Of a stretch of DNA of 64,000 nt, positions 9,206 through 17,436 are shown piece after piece (within the stretch, counting starts at the first letter, position 1; each line of letters starts with the position of its first letter). The translations under genes and the position numbers were made by a program. The notes beneath the pieces are model-generated. The model saw nothing but the letters and a program-made list of their open reading frames with translations. It was not told the origin of the DNA and searched no databases. The DNA is from a virus: the IMG/VR virus record IMGVR_UViG_3300007539_000011, positions 33,790 through 97,789 of that record. One strand, given 5' to 3'.

Positions 9206-9279
9206 TTTCTAACCCTTTCGTAAGTTAGGTTTAAAGCTCGGTACCAAGCCTGGCCGCGTAATAAATTAATCCAGGCTGT

Positions 9280-9289
9280 TATAAGTATA
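9280..9289 (+). promoter_or_regulatory. Late-type promoter motif TATAAGTATA
   Basis: TATAAGTATA lies about 27 bases upstream of the ATG at 9316. It is almost identical to the motif in the 59-bp repeats at 34-37 kb and resembles the T4 late promoter core. An AGCCTGG/CCAGGCT inverted repeat (9247-9277) precedes it. Confidence 0.55.
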
Positions 9290-9315
9290 TGTCTGCTGCC
9301 ACTTAGGAGTCCAGC

Positions 9316-9498
9316 ATGCTGAGAGAAATTCTCTCGTTTACTAAAACAATAGGCAAGTATTGCCTTTCTGCTCTAGAATTTCTAGGTAGTGCTACAGGCA
9401 TGGGTGCGCTAAGCTTCCTCAGCATAGTTTACAACCCCTTCATGCTAATTATTACTGTACCTGTAGGCATATACTTGTACGTAGAGGGTGAACGTTGA
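9316..9498 (+). CDS. Small membrane protein (60 aa)
   Basis: The 60-residue protein has a hydrophobic stretch from about residue 22 to 55 (ATGMGALSFLSIVYNPFMLI and beyond), enough for one or two membrane spans, and a charged C-terminus EGER. AGGAGTCCAGC precedes the ATG, and a TATAAGTATA promoter motif lies upstream. It is followed by the 9512 gene, suggesting a two-gene unit. The function is unknown; phage inner-membrane modulators often look like this. Confidence 0.7.
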   Translation: MLREILSFTKTIGKYCLSALEFLGSATGMGALSFLSIVYNPFMLIITVPVGIYLYVEGER

Positions 9499-9511
9499 CT
9501 GGAGATTAAAT

Positions 9512-10231
9512 ATGGAACTAAGTACAGAAGCACTAGAAGCTGCGTGCAAACTAGCATATGAACTAGGCCAGCAGCGTGCAAATAATGACTGGGACCTTCT
9601 TACGAAAGAAGCTAGCTGGAGGCAGCTGGGGTCTGAGTTCCTGGGGGGAGCTAAGGCTTTGGCTAACCGGCAGACATTCCAGTCAGGTAGGCAAGCAGCC
9701 AGAAGCGCTATGGAAAACCCAGCACTTACGGGCGCTGCTGGTGGGTTTAAAGACCTTGCTAGAACTGCCGGACAACAGATGGCTCAGCCTTTTAAGAATG
9801 TGTACCAGACATTTAGGGGTAAAGGGTACCAAGGAGCTGTATCCCGAGGAGACGCTAATGTAGAGGCGGCGGCTAAGAGGCTTCAGGCTGCTACTACCAC
9901 TGAAGCTAAGCAGATTGCCCAGAAAGAGCTGGCAGAAGCCCAGCGAGCGCTAGATACTCAACTCAAGAGCTTCGGCAGCTATGGTTTCTCTAGCCCTCAA
10001 GCGGCAAGAGCTGCAGGGTCTAGAAACTACTTTGGGGCAGGCGGAGCGCTAGAAGGCCAAGCGGGTAACGTCGCAGCTGCGGTTGGCGCTGGTGCTCTAG
10101 GTACAGCGGGAATATACGGTGCTGGGCAAATGGTCGCTGGGTCTCCGCAAAATACATACGTAACTAACGTGCAGTCTCAGCAGGCCCCGCATGAGTACTA
10201 CCTGAACCAGCTAAGCGGCATGTTCTCGTAG
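9512..10231 (+). CDS. Ala/Gly-rich protein, probable virion-associated (239 aa)
   Basis: I start at ATG 9512, which follows CTGGAGATTAAAT, rather than the in-frame ATG at 9488 that overlaps the previous gene and lacks a ribosome site. The protein begins with a helix and then LLTKEASWRQL (residues about 30-40), resembling the KTAS motif of its neighbours. The middle is helical with Gln/Ala repeats. Residues about 180-215 form a Gly/Ala hydrophobic segment (NVAAAVGAGALGTAGIYGAG). It probably belongs to the same internal-protein family. No enzymatic domain is visible. Confidence 0.65.
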   Translation: MELSTEALEAACKLAYELGQQRANNDWDLLTKEASWRQLGSEFLGGAKALANRQTFQSGRQAARSAMENPALTGAAGGFKDLARTAGQQMAQPFKNVYQTFRGKGYQGAVSRGDANVEAAAKRLQAATTTEAKQIAQKELAEAQRALDTQLKSFGSYGFSSPQAARAAGSRNYFGAGGALEGQAGNVAAAVGAGALGTAGIYGAGQMVAGSPQNTYVTNVQSQQAPHEYYLNQLSGMFS

Positions 10232-10257
10232 TGCGCAAAACAGAGGGTTCAGTCTGA

Positions 10258-10267
10258 CATAAGAATA
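10258..10267 (+). promoter_or_regulatory. Late-type promoter motif CATAAGAATA
   Basis: CATAAGAATATG lies 37 bases upstream of the ATG at 10304 and fits the YATAAGNAT consensus seen elsewhere in the window. It would drive the four-gene plus-strand unit that ends at the terminator at 11710-11730. Confidence 0.5.
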
Positions 10268-10303
10268 TGTCGGGGCATTATAGCCCATTATAAGGAGAAT
10301 CAG

Positions 10304-10717
10304 ATGGCACGTCTGACCTACCTTAATAAAGATCTCGCCGGTATTGGCGGGTCAAACGCGCTTACGCGCGTAAACATTGAGATCCATAAGCTTGGTCTCG
10401 ATGTAGAGTACCACCTCGATGCACTGCTCTCTGCCGAGCGGGACATTGAAGACGGGTACTCAGCCCTCGTTGGAGAGTGGCACTTCCACAACAAGTGGAT
10501 CAAAGTGCTTAGCTCCAGGCTCATTAAGCTAAAGGCTAAGGCGAAATCTATTCGTGAAAGCCTTGAGCGAGCAATCGAGGAGGAGCCTCCTGTTCGCACG
10601 GGTAGGCTTACTCGTGAGTGGCTTCGCTATGAGAGGGGTTGTGGCTCTAAGCCCGATCAAACTCGTAGCCGAGTTGCCCGCATTCGCTCCATCGAGCGCA
10701 GGGTGGTGCGTCGATGA
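10304..10717 (+). CDS. Unknown basic helical protein (137 aa)
   Basis: A well-formed site, AAGGAGAATCAG, precedes the ATG. The protein is helical, with charged segments through residue 90, and has a very basic C-terminus (RSRVARIRSIERRVVRR), suggesting nucleic-acid or membrane contact. The gene is visibly richer in G and C than the tail genes nearby, with different codon preference, hinting at separate acquisition. Its stop overlaps the next ATG (GATGAG). No family is recognised. Confidence 0.7.
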   Translation: MARLTYLNKDLAGIGGSNALTRVNIEIHKLGLDVEYHLDALLSAERDIEDGYSALVGEWHFHNKWIKVLSSRLIKLKAKAKSIRESLERAIEEEPPVRTGRLTREWLRYERGCGSKPDQTRSRVARIRSIERRVVRR

Positions 10718-11025
10718 GTGAGAGAGGGTGGGATCTCGAAACTCCCATCTTGGTCTTTCTAGTCGGGGTAGCCCTCGTTGGTCTTGGCATTGGCCTCCTC
10801 GGGATGGCTAAGGAAGACCAAGCTCCCTCGCAGCCGGCGGAGCCTCGCTTCTACGAGGTTCACTGCGAGGGTCCTGATGGGTGGGAGAAGTTCACCGTAG
10901 ACTTCAATGCTTACGGTAAGCCTCGCTCCTTTCGTCAGGGCGTGATGCGCTTTGAGACTACTCAAGGCGTTGAGGTGCATGGCAGTAACTGTATCGCCAA
11001 GCACCCAGCGGAGTGGCGTCGATGA
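10714..11025 (+). CDS. Membrane-anchored small protein (103 aa)
   Basis: One N-terminal membrane span at residues about 12-31 (ILVFLVGVALVGLGIGLLGM) is followed by a roughly 65-residue soluble domain with two cysteines and beta character (FYEVHCEGPDGWEKFTVDF). This would place a small domain outside the membrane or beneath it. It overlaps both neighbours by four bases, showing tight coupling in the plus-strand unit. The function is unknown. Confidence 0.7.
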   Translation: MSERGWDLETPILVFLVGVALVGLGIGLLGMAKEDQAPSQPAEPRFYEVHCEGPDGWEKFTVDFNAYGKPRSFRQGVMRFETTQGVEVHGSNCIAKHPAEWRR

Positions 11026-11414
11026 TCGGTGTTGCGGGTGCCGGAAAGACACAGGTTGTTAAAAGCCTCCAGGGGCAGCCTGTAGATTTCTCTCCGCCTC
11101 GTCAGCCCTTCTCTCGGGTATTTGTATCAGGAATACCAATGAGCGAGGAGGACACAGTTAGGCATGAGGACAATATGTGCCTCTCTAACTTCGACGAGGC
11201 GGAGGAGGAACTCCGGAAAGCGCTTATGCTCTTGGCCGAGGCTAAGAAGCTCGCGCAGGCCGGGGATCTTCCGGGAGCGAATGAATCTCTTCATCGGGTA
11301 AAGAGCCATGCTTCTGAAGCCAAAGAGTACGCTCAAGGCTGTAGGGAGTGGGTTCAGGGTGTGCCCTTGGGTACAGCTCTGCCCGAAGATATAGTTGACT
11401 ACGAGGACGCTTAG
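11022..11414 (+). CDS. Unknown protein with short P-loop-like start (130 aa)
   Basis: The ATGA overlap with the previous stop selects ATG 11022 over the upstream in-frame GTG at 11013. The N-terminus has GVAGAGKT, which looks like a Walker A loop, but the protein is too short and lacks a Walker B, so it may be coincidence. The second half is a helical hairpin rich in Glu, Ala and Leu. An internal ATG at 11140 after CAGGAAT could give a shorter protein made only of the helical part. Confidence 0.6.
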   Translation: MIGVAGAGKTQVVKSLQGQPVDFSPPRQPFSRVFVSGIPMSEEDTVRHEDNMCLSNFDEAEEELRKALMLLAEAKKLAQAGDLPGANESLHRVKSHASEAKEYAQGCREWVQGVPLGTALPEDIVDYEDA

Positions 11415-11711
11415 ATGCAGTTCGTAGTCTCTGTCTCTTGGAGAGAAAATCTCCGTAAGCTTATATCCGTCCTTGTTAACCTAGAAGAGGATAAGCTTGC
11501 GGAGAAAGAGGCCAAGGAGTTCGAGCTTGCTCACTTCTACCTCGAAGGCTTCTACAAGAAGCATCTGCCCTTCGCACTAGACACTATTCTAGATAAAAGT
11601 GAAGGGCAGGTACTGAAGTCCTACGTGTGGCGCGTAGAGGCTGCGAATCAAACCGCTGGGGTATGGGAAGTAGAAAAGGCTCTAGCAGCCCTTACTGGCC
11701 CCCTACCCTAG
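11415..11711 (+). CDS. Unknown helical protein (98 aa)
   Basis: The ATG follows the previous stop directly (TAGATG), so it is translationally coupled. The 98-residue protein is helical and acidic, with no membrane segment or known motif. It is the last gene of the plus-strand unit, and its 3' end reaches the terminator and overlaps the convergent DUF3310 gene by nine bases. Confidence 0.65.
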   Translation: MQFVVSVSWRENLRKLISVLVNLEEDKLAEKEAKEFELAHFYLEGFYKKHLPFALDTILDKSEGQVLKSYVWRVEAANQTAGVWEVEKALAALTGPLP

Positions 11712-11972
11712 CGGTTTGTCCGCTTTTTTTAGCTCTCGCTCTAAGTACCAGATGGCCTTACGTAGATCTTCTTTTTTTAGCTCAGGATTTTTGATTCCAG
11801 CTCTAAGGATATACTTAATAGCGTTTCCAAGAGAGAAGTTAAGGCCGAAGTCCTCGATGATATCGATCACTTCATACTTACCGCCCTGGTAATGGTCAGG
11901 ATGGTTTACCGTCTCCTTGGATTGCTGGAAGCTCACAGGCGTCTCCGTCGCAGAACTCGTCGTCTTTTTCAT
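11703..11972 (-). CDS. DUF3310 protein, nucleotide-kinase-like (T7 gp1.7 family)
   Basis: The core VNHPDHYQGGKYEVIDIIED followed by AIKYILRAGIKNP and DLRKAIWYLERE is the signature of DUF3310, the family that includes the T7 gp1.7 nucleotide kinase. The likely role is dNMP phosphorylation or nucleotide-pool control. The start is uncertain. ATG 11972 overlaps the end of the ribonucleotide reductase gene by 77 bases, and no ATG/GTG lies closer to the conserved core. Position directly after the reductase fits a deoxynucleotide operon ThyX-reductase-DUF3310. Confidence 0.8.
   Translation of the reverse strand: MKKTTSSATETPVSFQQSKETVNHPDHYQGGKYEVIDIIEDFGLNFSLGNAIKYILRAGIKNPELKKEDLRKAIWYLERELKKADKPLG
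11710..11730 (+). terminator. Rho-independent terminator of the 10.3-11.7 kb unit
   Basis: AGCGG-TTTGT-CCGCT followed by seven T closes the plus-strand unit. It lies inside the 3' coding end of the convergent DUF3310 gene, so the two units share the sequence. Confidence 0.75.
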
Positions 11973-13875
11973 GAGAACTAGTTTCGATTCGGAGGGGTTT
12001 GCAGTTGGCCTGTAGTGACTCATACTCTTCCTTTGTGATCTTGATGTATGGAGCCTGGGGGTAGATGGTGCCAGGATCAATCTTCAAGAAGCTAACGCTC
12101 TTCATGGAGTCTTCAAAGCACTCCAAGCAGAGCTTAATGTCCGCGGCTTCCTCAGGCTTAAAGGTCACCGTAATAGAGACTTGATTGTCAGCCCAGTAGC
12201 GCTGAATCTGAGCGGCGTTGTGCATCTGCTCCCAGATAGAGACATCTTCCTTGGCCTTCTCAAAGTGCTCTTCTTTGATTGGAAAGCTTACAACGTAGGT
12301 GTTGTTAGCGTACTGGTCTTTCTCTACAGGAAAGCCAGCCTCTTGTGCAATCCCTAGAAGAGGGCTCTCTTCATTCACACGGATATTACGGATGTAATAC
12401 TCGCTGTGTGGGTAGTGAATGCCCGGAGTTGCGCCTGCAAGAAGACTCACAGTACCGCTAGGCTTTACACTAGTAGTCTTCTTAGACCTAGGAACGCAGA
12501 GCCAGTCACTATACTGCGCGTCAAGCTGCTGCAGGTACTTGTACCCTCTATTACAGAGCTTGAGGTACGACCGCCTTCCGTACTTTGCGATTGCCTGGAC
12601 AATGCCGGACTGTGAGCATCCGATTCTACGGTTGCGCATCATCACAGCGTTAGTGCGCTTATTATGTGTAGGAATAAGAGTGACTGTCTTTGCGTAGAGA
12701 TATGCAAACTTCAGAGTTCGTAGATAGTCTTTCTCTGAATCGTGGTTAGCCGGGAAGGTCTCCACTAGGCAGCATAGCTCGAAGCTCTCAAGGCTCTGCT
12801 CGCCGCATGGGTTAGTTCCCTCTACAAGTGCATCCTTGTAGTCTGGGGCATCCGCCATCCGAGAGTAGTTACGAGCGTGGTCAATCCAGAACATGCCGAT
12901 GTCAGAGCCCTCGCCAATGCGCTTAGCGACATACTCATAGTCCATGCCCTCCCAGGCGCGGATAGAGTTGTTACTTGCCCAGCGATGGGACATGAGCATC
13001 TCTTGATCGTCTTTGAGCGTGATGAACTCTTGGTCGTCAGGATCGCCAAGCATAATCTCAGCCGTGCGGCGAATACCGCCTGCTACTACGCATTTTCCAA
13101 TGAGATTAAAGATGTCAACGATGGTTGCGCTACTGATCAGGTAGGGCTTCTCGTCCTTAGGCATAAGGAGCTTGGTCAGGTCACTGACGAGCAACTCCAG
13201 TGGCCCTGACCCAGAGCTAATACCTCCAAAGGTCTTGAGTGGCGTACCTTTAGGCCGAATACGAGAGTAGTCGATGCTCTTAGGGTACAAGCCATTACGG
13301 ACGAAGCTCTCAAGGATAGTCTTAATAAGCTCTACCCAGGACTCGCGCGTGTCTTCGACGATAAACTCTTCGGTGCTGTACTCAGGAGTAAAGATACTTA
13401 CAGTGCCTGCGCCGTTGGTGTCTCCACCTACGCCGACACCCAGCATGCTCATATCCATGAGAAAGCAGAAGGGTGCGCTGAAGTCACTCGCGAGGTTTTT
13501 AGTGCTTACAAAAGCGCAGTTATTAAGGCAGGCGCCTCCGACCTTTTCTAGAGCTTTGCTGCCCATTGACCAGAGGCCTCGCCCTGGGGGGAGGAACTTG
13601 AACTCCCACATCCTGCGGTACATCTCTTGAGCAGAGCGCTGAGCTTTGCTGTCGCTCCAAGGAAGCAGCAAGGACTGGCAGTGGTTCTTTTGTGTAGTAT
13701 ACACGCCCTCTACCACGCGCTTACAGGTCTGCCAGAACTCTTCAGAAGTTCCATCACCTAGATCTCGTGCGTAAGTGCGCTTGTAGGTAAAGTAGCCTAG
13801 AGGCCCCCATGCTGGCTGTGTGTCTTTAAACTCTTCGAGGAACTTATCATCTAAATGAAAGAGTGCTCTTTGCAT
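11896..13875 (-). CDS. nrdJ: Adenosylcobalamin-dependent ribonucleoside-triphosphate reductase (class II)
   Basis: This 659-residue enzyme makes dNTPs from rNTPs using coenzyme B12 and needs no second radical subunit. Motifs include the finger-loop NPCGEQ (radical Cys and Glu), CLNNCAFVST with the first redox cysteine, GGIRRTAEI, KPSGTVSLLAGATPGIHYP, and a C-terminal CDGDAC pair for re-reduction. It resembles the monomeric Lactobacillus leichmannii type. The ATG overlaps the end of thyX by 25 bases, so the two are co-transcribed. The host must make or import cobalamin for it to work. Confidence 0.95.
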   Translation of the reverse strand: MQRALFHLDDKFLEEFKDTQPAWGPLGYFTYKRTYARDLGDGTSEEFWQTCKRVVEGVYTTQKNHCQSLLLPWSDSKAQRSAQEMYRRMWEFKFLPPGRGLWSMGSKALEKVGGACLNNCAFVSTKNLASDFSAPFCFLMDMSMLGVGVGGDTNGAGTVSIFTPEYSTEEFIVEDTRESWVELIKTILESFVRNGLYPKSIDYSRIRPKGTPLKTFGGISSGSGPLELLVSDLTKLLMPKDEKPYLISSATIVDIFNLIGKCVVAGGIRRTAEIMLGDPDDQEFITLKDDQEMLMSHRWASNNSIRAWEGMDYEYVAKRIGEGSDIGMFWIDHARNYSRMADAPDYKDALVEGTNPCGEQSLESFELCCLVETFPANHDSEKDYLRTLKFAYLYAKTVTLIPTHNKRTNAVMMRNRRIGCSQSGIVQAIAKYGRRSYLKLCNRGYKYLQQLDAQYSDWLCVPRSKKTTSVKPSGTVSLLAGATPGIHYPHSEYYIRNIRVNEESPLLGIAQEAGFPVEKDQYANNTYVVSFPIKEEHFEKAKEDVSIWEQMHNAAQIQRYWADNQVSITVTFKPEEAADIKLCLECFEDSMKSVSFLKIDPGTIYPQAPYIKITKEEYESLQANCKPLRIETSSHEKDDEFCDGDACELPAIQGDGKPS

Positions 13876-14564
13876 ACTGCGTATGTCTCCGGAAACTTTT
13901 CCTGTACGTATTCGGCCATCGCTTCAGCCATGACTCGAATCTCCCACTGCGCATCTTCCGCTAAGCGTAGCTTTAAAAACTTGATTACATTCAGCAGGTT
14001 AGCGGTGGCCCAATACTCTGTGTACAGCGATTGTGGTAGGACCGACCTTGCTTGCTCTCTCGCCACCCCGGCGTCGAGAAGGTCGTGATACAATTTTAGA
14101 GATGCTTTAGAGTGGCTGGCAATGGCATCTGAAGCCCTTAAAGGCCAGATCATCGTAGCCCCGTGAATTGCATTGATTTCTGGGTCAAAGTTTTCTTTCT
14201 CAACACTCGCCTGTCGGTTGTTCTTGTGCTGCTCGCGAAAGACTTTGGGGTTATAGAACTCAATACTCTCTGAAGTATATCTTCTAGAAACCTCGTTGTA
14301 GCTCCAGGTCCTGTGCCTCATATGTTGCTTAGCGACATACATAGGCACTTTGATCTTAAAGCTCATGGTGCAATGCTCAAAAGGACTGGTGTGCTTATGT
14401 TCTGCTAGGTACCCGATGAGCTTTCTGTCTCGCGGACTGAGCTCCTCTAACTCTGGAGTGTCGCTCATGAAAGAGACTCTTGCAGCGTCTGCTACCACCT
14501 TGTCCACGCCCATGTGCTGAAGTAAACTTACGTAACCTATGTTATCGCCATAGATGAACTTCAC
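13851..14564 (-). CDS. thyX: Flavin-dependent thymidylate synthase ThyX
   Basis: This makes dTMP from dUMP with FAD and NADPH. The ThyX signature RHRTWSYNEVSRRY (residues about 81-94) is complete, and the flanking HTSPFEHCTMSFKI and the C-terminal ARSVLPQSLYTEY segment, which binds substrate and flavin, are present. The length of 237 residues is normal. It is the first gene of the minus-strand nucleotide operon and diverges from the fibre-like gene at 14598. GAAAGGGTAGAACGTG precedes the ATG. Confidence 0.95.
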   Translation of the reverse strand: MKFIYGDNIGYVSLLQHMGVDKVVADAARVSFMSDTPELEELSPRDRKLIGYLAEHKHTSPFEHCTMSFKIKVPMYVAKQHMRHRTWSYNEVSRRYTSESIEFYNPKVFREQHKNNRQASVEKENFDPEINAIHGATMIWPLRASDAIASHSKASLKLYHDLLDAGVAREQARSVLPQSLYTEYWATANLLNVIKFLKLRLAEDAQWEIRVMAEAMAEYVQEKFPETYAVCKEHSFI

Positions 14565-14597
14565 GTTCTACCCTTTCAGAAAGAGAGTCGCGAAACT

Positions 14598-16409
14598 ATG
14601 TCTGCTACCAAATTTAAAGTCAAGCAAGTCAAGAACGACTCTGAGACAGGGTTAGAAGCCTTCGTTGAGTTGCCCATTGACCAAGAAGAAACCACTCGCT
14701 TGATGCCCAGTGGAGGGAGCGTAGATATCGGGTCTAGCACCTTTAACTGGGGAGATGCCTACCTTGGGGACTTGGAGTGTGGCGTTATCTCGTGCCTATC
14801 GATTAACGCCTCTAACGGAGATATACCAATATCTACTAACCTAGACGTTCAAGGGTTCATAACTGCGTCAAGTACGATAAGTACGTCCGGTGTTCTGGTG
14901 TCGAATGAGCTAAGGGCGCAGGAAGGTTTTGGTATCAACATAACTTCGGATACGAACGTTATTGTTGATATCGACCATAATGACAATAGTCTTGGCGGTA
15001 ACTACTTTAAGGTTAGAAAAGACTTTGAAGACCCTAGCGGACCTGTTGATCTACTTACTCTCGCTGAGAGCGGTAACCTAGAGGTACTCGGAGACATAAG
15101 TGCTGCTAGCCTTAGCCTGACGGGAGAGGTAAGTGCAGCAGACCTATCCTTGTCTGGCAGTGTATCTACAGACTTATCTCTAGACGGAAAGCTAGAAGCT
15201 TCCGGAGAAGATCCTCTGATTATAGATGCTTCTAGTGTTGTAATAGAAAACTCCAAGACAGCTAATACGTCTTCAGTAACCCTGAGAGACAGTATTAACG
15301 CAAATAGCTCTATCTCTTTAATAGAGGGAGAGGGCCTATTCGGAGAAGCGAGTAACTATGGCTTCCAGTTAGAGTATAATGGAAGGCTCATGCCTAATAG
15401 CTTATCCCTAAGGAGTGGCTATGGGACTCTTACTGCCGATATCTTTACCGTTGTAAGAGATGTAAGCGGCGTTCCTTCATCCGATATAGAGTTCAAGGGT
15501 CTTATTACCTCAGATAATGATACGGCAGCAGAGCAAGGGGGCGTTCGGAGCACCTACTTCGGGGGAGGGCCTGGGTCGCAAAACGCTATACGGCTCACTA
15601 CAGTAGACGGGAATGGTAACTTTAACCCGCACACCACAGATACTGGCACTTTCTATGTAAATGGGCCCAAGGGTGACGACGGTAAGCTTTCCATAGAGGC
15701 TTTCGATATAGACCTAGTTACAGACGGGCACGTACGTGTAGCCCTGGATCACAATAGCAACGGGACTTTCCAGGTCAAGGATAGTAACAACGACATAGTG
15801 TTCAGGGCGAGAACTGGTACTGTGGATAGGCTTCTAGTGGAAAGCTCCCTAGAGACAGCCATAGATAATGCTACTGTATCGAATAATAATAGCCTTAGAC
15901 TGCTGGTGGTAGACCCTACGGGGCATATATACAAGAGTGATGAAAACTCGCACTTGCTACTTAACGCTCCTTTTACAGGAACCCATGTTTACGCTTCTGC
16001 CGACGAGTTACCTCTGGGCTCTAGTGTAAGTCTAGATGCGGGCACGCTTGCGCTAACTACAAGCGCATCCCAGGCTAACTGCGTAGGTATAGTACAGAGT
16101 AAAGAGCTGGCTACAGAGGATAGCCCACATACTACCTCTCTAGGAGAAGTAATTACCTCTGGCAACATCTACTACGTCGCAGCAGTAGGTGACTCCATCA
16201 AAGGAGGCTTGCGAGGCTTCAAAGTCTGCAACGAAGGCGGAGATATCTCTGCGGGCGACCTACTCGTTACTAGCTCTGTGTCGGGACGACTCATGAAGCA
16301 GGCTGATGATGTGGTCCGAGCGAGCACTGTTGGTAAAGCCATGCAGTCCGTAACCTTTAACGATCAAGGCCAGGCAGATAATGTCTACGGCTTTCTCTAC
16401 TGCGGGTGA
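14598..16409 (+). CDS. Fibre-like structural protein with beta repeats (603 aa)
   Basis: Residues about 60-230 hold repeating short beta motifs with a Ser/Asp/Gly/Leu rhythm (SLSLTGEVSAADLSLSGSVS), typical of tail fibres and head fibres in large phages. A C-terminal domain (about residues 480-603, with KELATEDSPHTTSLGEVITS and SGDLLV-like segments) resembles the terminal shaft or cap found in similar fibres. There is no chaperone or peptidase motif. Its place between nucleotide genes is unusual for a structural gene. Receptor binding is possible but unproven. Confidence 0.7.
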   Translation: MSATKFKVKQVKNDSETGLEAFVELPIDQEETTRLMPSGGSVDIGSSTFNWGDAYLGDLECGVISCLSINASNGDIPISTNLDVQGFITASSTISTSGVLVSNELRAQEGFGINITSDTNVIVDIDHNDNSLGGNYFKVRKDFEDPSGPVDLLTLAESGNLEVLGDISAASLSLTGEVSAADLSLSGSVSTDLSLDGKLEASGEDPLIIDASSVVIENSKTANTSSVTLRDSINANSSISLIEGEGLFGEASNYGFQLEYNGRLMPNSLSLRSGYGTLTADIFTVVRDVSGVPSSDIEFKGLITSDNDTAAEQGGVRSTYFGGGPGSQNAIRLTTVDGNGNFNPHTTDTGTFYVNGPKGDDGKLSIEAFDIDLVTDGHVRVALDHNSNGTFQVKDSNNDIVFRARTGTVDRLLVESSLETAIDNATVSNNNSLRLLVVDPTGHIYKSDENSHLLLNAPFTGTHVYASADELPLGSSVSLDAGTLALTTSASQANCVGIVQSKELATEDSPHTTSLGEVITSGNIYYVAAVGDSIKGGLRGFKVCNEGGDISAGDLLVTSSVSGRLMKQADDVVRASTVGKAMQSVTFNDQGQADNVYGFLYCG

Positions 16410-16413
16410 TGCT

Positions 16414-16980
16414 ATGAACTACATTGAAGATACTATAGGTGAAGAGCTAGAGAAGACTGCTCTGAAGGGGCTTAGGCAAGCTATAGCTAATAATAAAGGT
16501 AAATCGACATTAATCGGAGCTACCGTAGGTCTGCCTGTAGCTTACTCTCTGCTGCAGTCTGCTAGGGAGGCAGACAGAGAAGCTGGTGGAATCCCTCAAG
16601 CGCTAGATGACGCTATGGACGGAGTAGACTCCGGACTAGATGAGGTGGATCGGATTATAGATGAGGGCTTTTCAGATAAACAAAAAGCGCTAGCTGCTTT
16701 GGGAGCTTTGGGTCTCGCTGGGGTTGGCGGGTACAAAGCGTATAAGAGTCTGAGTGGAAGGGAGAAGGTGTCTAAGTTGAGTCCAGCAACTAAAGATGCC
16801 CTAAAAACTGTAGTTCCATTCTACCTTGGAGTGGGCGGCCTAGGCACCGCTGCCTACTATGGGACTAGGAGCCCAGGGGGTGACAGTCAAGGCGAAAAGA
16901 AGGAAAAAAAGAAGAAAGAGGATACCTTTAAGTTGCTTAAGGAATTAGCCAAAAAAGAGTTATATGCTCGGTTCTACTAA
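16414..16980 (+). CDS. Ala/Gly-rich protein with LEKTAL motif (188 aa)
   Basis: I start at ATG 16414, right after the fibre gene, rather than the upstream in-frame ATG at 16381 inside it. It begins MNYIEDTIGEELEKTALKGL, placing the recurring EKTA motif at residues 13-16. Two Gly/Ala hydrophobic segments follow (ALGALGLAGVGGYKAYKSL and LGVGGLGTAAYYG), then a Lys-rich segment and a short C-terminal helix. The pattern matches the other KTA-bearing proteins and the spacer segments of the 2344-residue polyprotein. It overlaps the deaminase gene by 17 bases. Confidence 0.65.
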   Translation: MNYIEDTIGEELEKTALKGLRQAIANNKGKSTLIGATVGLPVAYSLLQSAREADREAGGIPQALDDAMDGVDSGLDEVDRIIDEGFSDKQKALAALGALGLAGVGGYKAYKSLSGREKVSKLSPATKDALKTVVPFYLGVGGLGTAAYYGTRSPGGDSQGEKKEKKKKEDTFKLLKELAKKELYARFY

Positions 16981-17434
16981 TATTAAGTCTAAATACTTAA
17001 GTACAAGAGTTAGTCAGTGTGAGCTTCTCGCGGAGCAGAGCACCTGCCCTCGCCGTAAGATAGCTGCTATGCTCATAGACCCAGAGACTAACAGCATAGT
17101 TGCTGACGGGTACAATGGGCCTCCCAGGGGTGCAGGGTCCTTATGTGGGGAGACCGACTGCCTAAGAGAGACTATGCACGTTAAGTCGGGTACTTCCCTA
17201 GAGATAGGGTGTCACCATGCTGAGATGAACTGCATACTGAATGCAGCTCGCCAAGGGAACAAGACCTCTGGGCGAGTGATGATAGTTACTGCAGAGCCTT
17301 GTCTCATGTGCGCAAAGGCGATACACCACGCCGGAATAAGCGCAGTGTATCTAGTAGAAGGCGGGTACTCTGGGGCTATAAGAACTGGGGTAGAGTACCT
17401 GAGGCAGAACGGAGTAGAGGTAGTTAAGTACTGA
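16964..17434 (+). CDS. dCMP deaminase
   Basis: This converts dCMP to dUMP, the substrate of ThyX. The zinc site is clear: HAEMN (His and catalytic Glu) and PCLMC (two Cys), with the usual second zinc-binding CGETDC-type insertion seen in phage dCMP deaminases. The start DxYNGPPRG-like region (ADGYNGPPRGAG) binds substrate. The 156-residue length is typical. It overlaps the preceding gene, so it is translated from the fibre transcript rather than with thyX. Confidence 0.92.
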   Translation: MLGSTNIKSKYLSTRVSQCELLAEQSTCPRRKIAAMLIDPETNSIVADGYNGPPRGAGSLCGETDCLRETMHVKSGTSLEIGCHHAEMNCILNAARQGNKTSGRVMIVTAEPCLMCAKAIHHAGISAVYLVEGGYSGAIRTGVEYLRQNGVEVVKY

Positions 17435-17436
17435 CT

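Noticed and set aside
11022-11060. Walker A ATPase at the start of the 130-residue protein
   Set aside because: GAGKT is present but there is no Walker B or room for a P-loop domain, so it is treated as chance.
11703-12080. DUF3310 protein starting at 12080
   Set aside because: That would bury more than 180 bases in the reductase gene. The later ATG at 11972 is closer to the conserved core, although it also lacks a strong ribosome site.
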